From an uncultured Prevotella sp. (GTDB lineage Bacteria; Bacteroidota; Bacteroidia; Bacteroidales; Bacteroidaceae), in NCBI GenBank assembly GCA_946625715.1, contig CAMOTK010000137.1:1-5304 (forward strand): a DNA stretch of 5,304 nt. The letters are read 5' to 3'. Below the pieces are notes generated by a model. The model worked only from the letters and a program-made list of their open reading frames with translations. It had not been told where the DNA came from and ran no database searches. Shown here piece after piece: positions 1 through 5,304 of this stretch; position 1 is the first letter of the stretch; each line of letters begins with the position of its first letter. Both the position numbers and the translations under genes were made by a program.

Positions 1-2
1 CG

Positions 3-749
3 CAGCCTGATCCCCTGCTGCTCGACTTCAAGTTCAACGGATGGGGCGAGAAGTTTCCTGCCGAACTCGACAACGCCATCAACCGCCGGCTCTACGACGA
101 GGGGCGCATCGAGGGCACCTACGTCGACCACCTCGACTTCGTGCTCGAAGGGGGCTCGATAGAGAGCGACGGCCGCGGCACCCTCTTCACCACCACCGCC
201 TGCCTCATGGCGCCCCACCGCAACCAACCGCTCACGCAGGCCGACATTGAAGCGCGGCTGAAAGCCTATCTCCATGCAGAGCGCATTGTGTGGATAGACC
301 ACGGCCAGCTCACCGGCGACGACACCGACGGCCACATCGACACGCTGGTGCGCATCTGTCCCGACGACACGCTGCTCTACGTGGGCTGCGACGACCCGCG
401 CGACGAGCAGTACCACGAGCTGCACCTCATGGAAGCGCAGCTGCAGGCTCTGCGCACCCTCGACGGCCGGCCCTACCGCCTGCTGAAGCTGCCCACGCCC
501 CGCCCCATCGTCGACGACGACGGCCAGCGACTGCCCGCCACCTATGCCAACTTCCTCATCATCAACGGCGCCGTGCTGGTGCCCACCTACCGCCAGCCCG
601 ACCTCGACCAAGCGGCACTCAGCCTCGTGGCGCAGGCCTTCCCCCACCGCGAGGTGGTGGGCATCGACTGCTGCGCCATCATCCGCCAGCACGGCTCGCT
701 CCACTGCTGCACCATGCAGTTTCCCGAGCCCGTGGTCCTCAACCCATAA
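3..749 (+). CDS. aguA: Agmatine deiminase (3' part; 5' end outside window)
   Basis: Agmatine deiminase hydrolyses agmatine to N-carbamoylputrescine and ammonia in the cytoplasm, a step in making putrescine from arginine. The open frame enters from the left edge and shows 248 residues before TAA at 747-749. Family members are usually about 340-370 residues, so roughly the first 100 are missing. Family landmarks are visible in order: EGGSIE (147-164) followed by a TLFTT segment; GDDTDGHIDT, with the catalytic His codon at 333-335 and the Asp codon at 339-341; and GSLHCCT near the C-terminus. By alignment to the family pattern GxxHCxT, the nucleophile is the first Cys (705-707), not the second (708-710). 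GTG at 141 is an internal valine, not a start. The gene lies 17 bases before aguB, which uses its product. A peptidylarginine-deiminase-type relative is the main alternative, but the aguB neighbour favours agmatine deiminase. Confidence 0.92.
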   Translation, partial: QPDPLLLDFKFNGWGEKFPAELDNAINRRLYDEGRIEGTYVDHLDFVLEGGSIESDGRGTLFTTTACLMAPHRNQPLTQADIEARLKAYLHAERIVWIDHGQLTGDDTDGHIDTLVRICPDDTLLYVGCDDPRDEQYHELHLMEAQLQALRTLDGRPYRLLKLPTPRPIVDDDGQRLPATYANFLIINGAVLVPTYRQPDLDQAALSLVAQAFPHREVVGIDCCAIIRQHGSLHCCTMQFPEPVVLNP

Positions 750-766
750 AAAAACATCACAAGACA

Positions 767-1642
767 ATGAAAATAGGATTCCTACAACAGCATAACACTG
801 CCGACAGGCAGCAGAACATTCTTCGCCTCTGCGAAGGCATCAGCGACCTGGCCAAGCGAGGCGCCCAGCTCGTGGTTCTTCAGGAACTGCACAACTCGCT
901 CTACTTCTGCCAGGAAGAGAACGTCGACAACTTCGACCTGGCCGAGCCCATCCCCGGGCCGTCGACCAAGCTCTTCGGCGAGGTGGCCAAGACGTGCGGC
1001 GTGGTCATCGTCACGTCGCTCTTCGAGCGGCGCGCCCCCGGGCTCTACCACAACACGGCCGTAGTGATAGAGCGCGACGGCACCATAGCCGGCCGCTATC
1101 GCAAGATGCACATTCCCGACGACCCTGCCTACTACGAGAAGTTCTACTTCACCCCCGGCGACCTGGGCTTCCAGCCCATCGACACCAGCGTGGGCCGTCT
1201 GGGCGTCATGGTGTGCTGGGACCAGTGGTATCCCGAGGCAGCACGGCTCATGGCCCTCGCCGGCGCCCAACTGCTCGTCTACCCCACAGCCATTGGCTAC
1301 GAGAGCAGCGACACCCCCGAGGAGCAAGAGCGACAGCGGCGCGCCTGGCAGACGGTGCAGCGCGGCCACGCCGTGGCCAACGGACTGCCCGTGGTGGCGG
1401 TCAACCGTGTGGGCTACGAGCCCGACCCCAGCGGCCAGACGGGCGGCATACAGTTCTGGGGCACGTCGTTTGTGGCCGGGCCGCAGGGCGAGCTGGTCTA
1501 CGAGGCCTCGGCCGACGAGGAAGAGAGCATCATCGTCGACCTCGACCTTGGGCGCTCCGAGCAGGTGCGCCGCTGGTGGCCCTTCCTGCGCGACCGCCGC
1601 ATCGACCACTATGGCGACCTGACAAAACGCTTCCGCGACTGA
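767..1642 (+). CDS. aguB: N-carbamoylputrescine amidase (nitrilase/CN-hydrolase superfamily)
   Basis: This enzyme hydrolyses N-carbamoylputrescine to putrescine, CO2 and ammonia, the step after agmatine deiminase. The protein has 291 residues, a normal full length for the family. The nitrilase-superfamily catalytic triad is visible: Glu40 in VVLQELHNS, Lys113 in YRKMHIPDDP, and Cys150 in VMVCWDQWYPEAAR. The KMHIPDDPxYYEKFYFTPGD stretch and the WDQWYPEAAR stretch are typical of the AguB branch. The C-terminus ends with HYGDLTKRFRD and there is no frameshift. ATG at 767 is chosen because the protein begins with the usual first beta strand (MKIGFLQQHN). The same frame stays open far upstream to 290, but that part is a shadow of aguA. 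No Shine-Dalgarno is seen; the 17-base gap is A-rich. It is probably co-transcribed with aguA. The family assignment is firm, and the exact substrate follows from the motifs and the neighbour. Confidence 0.95.
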   Translation: MKIGFLQQHNTADRQQNILRLCEGISDLAKRGAQLVVLQELHNSLYFCQEENVDNFDLAEPIPGPSTKLFGEVAKTCGVVIVTSLFERRAPGLYHNTAVVIERDGTIAGRYRKMHIPDDPAYYEKFYFTPGDLGFQPIDTSVGRLGVMVCWDQWYPEAARLMALAGAQLLVYPTAIGYESSDTPEEQERQRRAWQTVQRGHAVANGLPVVAVNRVGYEPDPSGQTGGIQFWGTSFVAGPQGELVYEASADEEESIIVDLDLGRSEQVRRWWPFLRDRRIDHYGDLTKRFRD

Positions 1643-1673
1643 AGGGGGGCAGACTTCTCTCTGATACTTTTTT
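1643..1673 (+). terminator. Weak terminator-like hairpin after aguB
   Basis: AGGGGGG (1643-1649) can pair with TCTCTCT (1656-1662) around a 6-base loop. Three of the seven pairs are G-U wobbles. A run of six T follows at 1668-1673, five bases after the stem. The position right after the aguB stop is where a terminator is expected. The wobble-rich stem and the gap before the T run make it a poor example. Confidence 0.25.
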
Positions 1674-1677
1674 CAAA

Positions 1678-1708
1678 TTTTTCAGCACTCAGGGGTTTAG
1701 TAAATCTG
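1678..1708 (+). promoter_or_regulatory. Candidate promoter of the sigma/anti-sigma/receptor operon
   Basis: The gap before the sigma factor is clearly more AT-rich than the genes around it. TAAATCTG at 1701-1708 matches the Bacteroidetes -7 consensus TAnnTTTG at all but one fixed base. A T-rich stretch (TTTTTC, 1678-1683) lies about 18 bases upstream, where the -33 TTTG box is expected, but a true TTTG is absent. Transcription from here would give only a very short leader before ATG 1731. An ECF-type autoregulated promoter in the same gap is equally possible and cannot be told apart by eye. Confidence 0.3.
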
Positions 1709-1730
1709 GTTTCATGTGTATTATAAATGT

Positions 1731-2237
1731 ATGAAACAGAAAGAACAACAACTTGAGACGCTGTTCCGTCGGCATTACCGGCAACTGCATCGGCTGGCCA
1801 CCCTGCTGCTGCACGACGATGCTGAGGCGAAAGACATTGTGCACGATGTCTTTGCAAAACTGATAGACTCGCCAGACAAAACCCTGCGCGAAGAAACAGC
1901 TGCAGCGTTCCTTCTCACCAGCGTGCGCAACAGATGCCTTAACGTGATTCGTGGGCGGAAGATTCAGGAGCGCATCGAGCGGCTCTATCTCCTGGACCTC
2001 GACACCACCGTCATTCCTGCCGACCTGTATGGCGAGGAGCTGAAGGCCCTGACAGAAGCCATCGGCCTATTGGCTCCGCCTGTCTGCAAGGAGATTGTAG
2101 AGCTACACTTTCGCGACGGACTGACCTTCCGCGAGATTGCCCTTCGCATGGGTGTCAGCCAAACCACTATCTACAAGCATCTGCGCCAAGCACTCTGTCA
2201 ACTACGTGAACACATGAAAAAAGTATCAGAACAATGA
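1731..2237 (+). CDS. ECF-type RNA polymerase sigma-70 factor (FecI-like)
   Basis: This is an extracytoplasmic-function sigma factor that would direct RNA polymerase to a small set of promoters once its anti-sigma factor lets it go. The protein has 168 residues, typical for the group. Region 2 spans about residues 8-75: LFRRHYRQLHRLATLLL, the acidic AEAKDIVHDVFAKL helix, then FLLTSVRNRCLNVIRGRK. Region 4 spans about 108-162, with LTFREIALRMGVSQTTIYKH forming the helix-turn-helix that reads the -35-like element. There is no long C-terminal extension. ATG at 1731 is preferred. The frame also offers GTG at 1716, adding five residues (MYYKC), but these lie in the AT-rich leader and resemble nothing in the family. 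The stop overlaps the next start by 4 bases. Its partner is almost certainly the anti-sigma factor that follows. The target genes are unknown and may include this operon. Confidence 0.93.
   Translation: MKQKEQQLETLFRRHYRQLHRLATLLLHDDAEAKDIVHDVFAKLIDSPDKTLREETAAAFLLTSVRNRCLNVIRGRKIQERIERLYLLDLDTTVIPADLYGEELKALTEAIGLLAPPVCKEIVELHFRDGLTFREIALRMGVSQTTIYKHLRQALCQLREHMKKVSEQ
2234..2237 (+). other. ATGA start/stop overlap, sigma factor to anti-sigma factor
   Basis: The ATG of the anti-sigma gene (2234-2236) overlaps the TGA of the sigma gene (2235-2237). Such overlaps commonly allow a terminating ribosome to restart at once, which would tie anti-sigma output to sigma output. No Shine-Dalgarno is evident upstream, only an A-rich stretch (ATGAAAAAAGTATC). 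Confidence 0.85.
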
Positions 2238-2842
2238 ACAAGACCGACCTATTGTTCCACATGATGGAACAGCCCCATGCCTACACCGAAGCCCAATGGC
2301 AAGAGGTGCTTTCCGACCCTGAATGCCACGAGCTTTACACACTGATGGCGAAAACCAAGAGTGCCTACGACGTGCAACACGAAGTGAGCGACGACGAAGT
2401 GGACGCCGAATGGCGGCGTCTGAACCAGCGACGCAACCATAGGTGGCTGCGCATTGCCGCCATGTTCGTGGGCGTAGTGCTCATCTCAGGACTGGCGCTG
2501 GCCGCCATTATCAGGCTCAGCCCCAGCCTTTCCACCAAAGACGAAAGCAACAACCATGCACAGACCGCCCAACTCCCCACTGAGCAAGTGACGCCAAAAG
2601 CCACAGAGCCAGCGGCCGCAAGCGATACGGTGGTGTTCGACAACGTACCCCTCGACAGTATTGTCGGACGGATAGCCGCTTACCACCACGTAGGCGCCGA
2701 CGTACAGAACCCACAGGCCGCAGAACTGCGCTTCTACTTCGTATGGCTGCAGGCCGAAAGTCTGCCTGAGGTTGTAGAGCAGCTGAACCAGTTTGAGCGT
2801 ATCAACATCGTTATGGACCATGGTAAACTGACAGTGCAATGA
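2234..2842 (+). CDS. Short membrane anti-sigma factor with C-terminal DUF4974/STN-like domain (FecR-type, no FecR domain seen)
   Basis: This is the probable anti-sigma factor holding the upstream ECF sigma factor at the inner membrane and receiving a signal in the periplasm. It has 202 residues. Residues 1-70 form a cytoplasmic part, rich in charge and Trp (YTEAQWQEVLSDPE; DDEVDAEWRRLNQRR), which would bind the sigma factor. Residues about 71-94 form one hydrophobic membrane helix (MFVGVVLISGLALAAII) after a basic patch, giving N-in/C-out topology. Residues 95-131 are a polar, Thr/Ala/Pro/Gln-rich linker. Residues about 132-202 resemble the DUF4974/secretin-TonB N-terminal fold: VVFDNVPLDSIVGRIA, then ESLPEVVEQLNQF, then a final beta hairpin. 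Bacteroidetes FecR proteins are usually over 300 residues, with a FecR domain between the membrane helix and this module; here that domain appears missing. Both gene ends overlap their neighbours by ATGA. The role is inferred from architecture and gene order. Confidence 0.85.
   Translation: MNKTDLLFHMMEQPHAYTEAQWQEVLSDPECHELYTLMAKTKSAYDVQHEVSDDEVDAEWRRLNQRRNHRWLRIAAMFVGVVLISGLALAAIIRLSPSLSTKDESNNHAQTAQLPTEQVTPKATEPAAASDTVVFDNVPLDSIVGRIAAYHHVGADVQNPQAAELRFYFVWLQAESLPEVVEQLNQFERINIVMDHGKLTVQ
2839..2842 (+). other. ATGA start/stop overlap, anti-sigma factor to receptor
   Basis: The receptor ATG (2839-2841) overlaps the anti-sigma TGA (2840-2842). This is the second 4-base overlap in the operon and fixes the receptor start, since the codons that follow encode a clean signal peptide. 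It implies coupled translation of the sensing receptor with its signalling partner. Confidence 0.85.
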
Positions 2843-5304
2843 AGAACGTTATTCTTACCCTGCTATTGCTGACGATAGTCACTACGCTGTCGGCGCAGAA
2901 AGTGAGCAAGAGCTATCGGAACACTACCATGTCGGAGGTGCTGCGCGACCTGAACGCCACAAGCGACTATACCATCAACTTCATGTACAACGAGCTGGAG
3001 GACTTCCGCGTCACGACCGACATCCGACGCCTGCCTATGGCCGAGGCCTTGCAGCAGATAGCCGGCTTCTATCCCGTGCGCATTGTGGAAGGCAGCGAGA
3101 AGGTATTCTTCGTGGAGTGTACCCAGAAGACTGCCCGCCGCCTCATTGGCACCATTGTCGACGAGCAAGGGCTGCCAGTGGCCTACGCCAATGTTGCGCT
3201 GCTCAATCCTGCCGACTCCACGCTGCTTGGCGGCGGCGTGTCGAACGAGAGCGGCTACTTTGCCGTCCCCTACGAGCAGGAAAGTGTGTTGGCCCGCATC
3301 TCATACGTGGGCTACAAGACCATCTACCGCCGTTACAGCCAGCCCCATGCAGGCACCATCCGCATGCAGCCGGCCAGCTACACCGTGGGCGGCGTGGTGG
3401 TGCAAGGCGAACGCATGAAGGTGCAGCTGCAGGGCAGTTCGCTGATGATGAACGTAGAGGGCACCGTCATGAGCCGTCTGGGCACGGCCGAGGATGTACT
3501 CTCGCGCGTGCCGACCATCTCGAAGAAAGGCGACGCCTTCGAGATTCTGGGCAAAGGCGTGCCACTGATTTACCTGAACAACCGCAAACTGACCGATATG
3601 GCCGAGCTGCGCAACATACAGTCGGACCAGATACGCAACATTGAGGTGGTACAGAATCCTGGCGCACGCTACGACGCGTCGGTGCAGGCCGTCATCGTCA
3701 TCCGCACCCGTCGGTCGGCAGGCGAAGGCCTTGGCGTGGAGCTGACGTCGTGGAGCCGCAAGGGCCACGGATGGGTGAACAACGAGCGTATCAACCTGAC
3801 CTACCGCACGGGCCGTCTGGAGCTGTTTGCCAATCTCTTTGGAGCCTACAATAAGCGATGGAACCGAAGCGGATTTGAACAGACCGTCTACTCCGACACG
3901 CTGTGGACCGTCAGCAACCGCCACCAGTCGACAGCCAACAATCCCTATCTGGAAGGGCGCATTGGCTTCAACTACCAAATCGACGACAACAACTCCTTCG
4001 GCGGCTTCTATCAGAACAACTACGACTACGTGAAAACCCACGACGACCACGACGACGACCTGCTGGCCAACGGCGCAACGTACGACCACCTACACAACAG
4101 CAGCATCCGCCGCGACACCAATGCGCCCAAGCATCAGGCCAACCTCTACTACACGGGCAAGTTGGGACAGTTTGGCGTTGACTTCAACGCCGACTACACT
4201 GCCTACAAGAACGTTAGTCGCAACGAGCAGCAGGAACTGAGCCGCAACTACGAGAACCGCGACGTGAACACCGAAACACAGACGCGCGGCCGCATGCTGG
4301 CCGAGAAGCTCATCGTGAGCCATCCGCTGTGGAAGGGCCAAATATCGGTAGGCGAGGAATACACCAACACCCGCTGGCGCAGCAGTTTCGAGAACCCTCA
4401 GGGCTACATTGCCAACAGCAACAACGAGCAACACGAAAGCAACATCGCTCCGTTTGTGGAAGTGAAACAGCAGCTGGGCCGTTTCCAGGTGCAGGGCGGT
4501 CTGCGCTATGAACATGTGGAAACCGACTACTTCGTAGGTGGCGAGCGACGCGCCGACCAGTGTCGCACCTACAACGACCTGTTCCCGTCAATCGCCCTTT
4601 CCACCGCCATCCAGAAGGTGCAGCTCTCGCTGAGCTATGCCAAGCGCACCAACCGACCGGCCTACTGGCTGCTGAGCAACGACGTGGTCTACGAGAACCG
4701 TCTGAACAGACAGGTGGGCAATCCCTATCTGCGCCCCGTTAAGTACCACAACTTCAACGCTATGGTCATGTGGAAGTGGCTCTATCTGACGACCAACTTC
4801 GTACACTGCGTCAATCCTTTCATACGCATCATGGAGAGCAGCGAAGAAGACAGCAAGGTGAACGTGGCCACCATCAAGAACTACAACCACGCCAACTGGA
4901 TTGTCGTCACGCTCGGCGCACAGAAGAGCGTCAGCCTCGGCAGCGGCATCACGTGGACACCGCAATACAACGTGACGTTCATGAAGCAATGGCTCACCAC
5001 CACCTTCAACGGTCAGGACAAGCACCTCAACCAGCCGATGCTCTCGCTCCAACTGGGCAACATCGTCACGCTGCCCCACGACTGGCTCTTGCAGGCCGAC
5101 TTCAACATGCACACCCACGGCTACACGGGCTCTAACTTCAAGGTAGAGACCACCAACGCCATGCTCTCGCTCAGCGTCAGCAAGGACTTCTTCAAACGCC
5201 GTCTGAACGTGAAGCTGTCGGGCAACGACCTCTTCAACCAGGGCAAGGGTCTGGGCACGTTCTACTTCGACCACATGATTTTCCGCAAGACCGACGACAA
5301 CGAC
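2839..5304 (+). CDS. TonB-dependent-receptor-like outer-membrane protein with N-terminal STN domain (3' end outside window)
   Basis: An outer-membrane beta-barrel protein, probably both transporter and ligand sensor. The frame is open for 822 codons without a stop and runs off the right edge. Residues 1-20 are a signal peptide ending LSAQ. Residues about 22-92 are STN-like (YRNTTMSEVLRDLNATSDY; LPMAEALQQIAGFYPVRIVE). Residues about 101-178 are a carboxypeptidase-regulatory-like beta-sandwich (GTIVDEQGLPVAYANV; ISYVGYK). Residues about 195-292 are plug-like (AEDVLSRVPTI; IEVVQNPGARYDASVQAVI). The barrel follows from about 300, with the OMP_b-brl_3 hallmark NRP (605-607) and GNPYLRP (627-633). 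Family members often have 750-930 residues, and KLSGNDLFNQGKG lies near the usual C-terminus, so perhaps 50-80 residues are missing. No classical TonB box is evident; GGVVVQGE (184-191) sits where one might be. It is not a SusC type, and no SusD is seen. The ligand is unknown. Confidence 0.9.
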   Translation, partial: MKNVILTLLLLTIVTTLSAQKVSKSYRNTTMSEVLRDLNATSDYTINFMYNELEDFRVTTDIRRLPMAEALQQIAGFYPVRIVEGSEKVFFVECTQKTARRLIGTIVDEQGLPVAYANVALLNPADSTLLGGGVSNESGYFAVPYEQESVLARISYVGYKTIYRRYSQPHAGTIRMQPASYTVGGVVVQGERMKVQLQGSSLMMNVEGTVMSRLGTAEDVLSRVPTISKKGDAFEILGKGVPLIYLNNRKLTDMAELRNIQSDQIRNIEVVQNPGARYDASVQAVIVIRTRRSAGEGLGVELTSWSRKGHGWVNNERINLTYRTGRLELFANLFGAYNKRWNRSGFEQTVYSDTLWTVSNRHQSTANNPYLEGRIGFNYQIDDNNSFGGFYQNNYDYVKTHDDHDDDLLANGATYDHLHNSSIRRDTNAPKHQANLYYTGKLGQFGVDFNADYTAYKNVSRNEQQELSRNYENRDVNTETQTRGRMLAEKLIVSHPLWKGQISVGEEYTNTRWRSSFENPQGYIANSNNEQHESNIAPFVEVKQQLGRFQVQGGLRYEHVETDYFVGGERRADQCRTYNDLFPSIALSTAIQKVQLSLSYAKRTNRPAYWLLSNDVVYENRLNRQVGNPYLRPVKYHNFNAMVMWKWLYLTTNFVHCVNPFIRIMESSEEDSKVNVATIKNYNHANWIVVTLGAQKSVSLGSGITWTPQYNVTFMKQWLTTTFNGQDKHLNQPMLSLQLGNIVTLPHDWLLQADFNMHTHGYTGSNFKVETTNAMLSLSVSKDFFKRRLNVKLSGNDLFNQGKGLGTFYFDHMIFRKTDDND
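4039..4059 (+). repeat. GAC/CAC codon run encoding a His/Asp cluster in the receptor barrel
   Basis: Seven consecutive codons are CAC or GAC, giving HDDHDDD (residues 401-407), with DHLH following at 416-419. The segment falls between two predicted barrel strands (FGGFYQNNYDYV before, HQANLYYTGKLGQFGVDF after). It is probably an external loop, though loop versus turn was judged by eye. At DNA level it is an imperfect trinucleotide run. Confidence 0.6.

Noticed and set aside
290..766. Long upstream extension of the aguB frame, overlapping aguA
   Set aside because: The translation is Arg/Pro/His-rich shadow sequence of aguA in another frame, and aguB has a proper family start at 767.
782..1609. 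275-codon open frame on the - strand opposite aguB
   Set aside because: It lies entirely antisense to a well-supported enzyme gene. Long antisense frames are common in GC-rich coding DNA, and its translation shows no recognisable domain.
994..1734. 246-codon + strand frame across aguB and the intergenic gap
   Set aside because: Its Arg/Pro/His-rich low-complexity translation is typical of out-of-frame reading of GC-rich genes, and aguB explains the region.
3301..4089. 262-codon open frame on the - strand opposite the receptor, with Val/Ala-rich translation
   Set aside because: It is an antisense shadow of the receptor. Its poly-Val stretches are the complement of the GAC/AAC-rich codons of the barrel gene.
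4588..5274. 228-codon open frame on the - strand near the right edge
   Set aside because: It is antisense to the conserved barrel, and its Val/Glu-rich translation has no family features.
1..5304. Search for CRISPR arrays, tRNA or rRNA genes, insertion-sequence ends and phage-like elements
   Set aside because: Nothing was seen. No regularly spaced repeats, cloverleaf, or terminal inverted repeats stood out by eye, and almost the whole window is protein-coding.

Overview
The window looks like a piece of a GC-rich Bacteroidales chromosome, most likely Prevotella or a close relative. This rests on protein families and gene order, not on a database match. The evidence is an ECF sigma factor of the Bacteroidetes type, an anti-sigma factor ending in a DUF4974/STN-like domain, and an outer-membrane receptor with the Bacteroidetes order STN, carboxypeptidase-regulatory-like domain, plug, OMP_b-brl_3 barrel. 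No clear Shine-Dalgarno sequences stand before the starts, which also fits Bacteroidetes. All genes are on the + strand.

Region 1 (1-1642) is a putrescine-synthesis pair. The 3' part of an agmatine deiminase gene (aguA, cut by the left edge) is followed after 17 bases by a complete N-carbamoylputrescine amidase gene (aguB). Together they convert agmatine to N-carbamoylputrescine and then to putrescine.

Region 2 (1643-1730) is a short, AT-rich intergenic gap. It holds a weak terminator-like hairpin with a T run and a weak match to a Bacteroidetes promoter. It separates the metabolic pair from the regulatory unit.

Region 3 (1731-5304) is a cell-surface-signalling operon: ECF sigma factor, short single-pass anti-sigma factor, and a large TonB-dependent-receptor-like protein that runs off the right edge. 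Both junctions are 4-base ATGA overlaps, so the three proteins are probably made in coordination. The likely logic is FecIRA-like. The receptor senses an unknown ligand at the outer membrane, its periplasmic STN domain contacts the periplasmic C-terminus of the anti-sigma factor, and the sigma factor is released to activate its target genes, possibly including this operon.

The most notable points are the compact anti-sigma factor, which appears to lack the FecR domain and keep only the terminal STN-like module, and the matching module of about 70 residues at the N-terminus of its partner receptor. The ligand cannot be read from the sequence. A His/Asp-rich segment in the barrel is the only hint, and it is weak.
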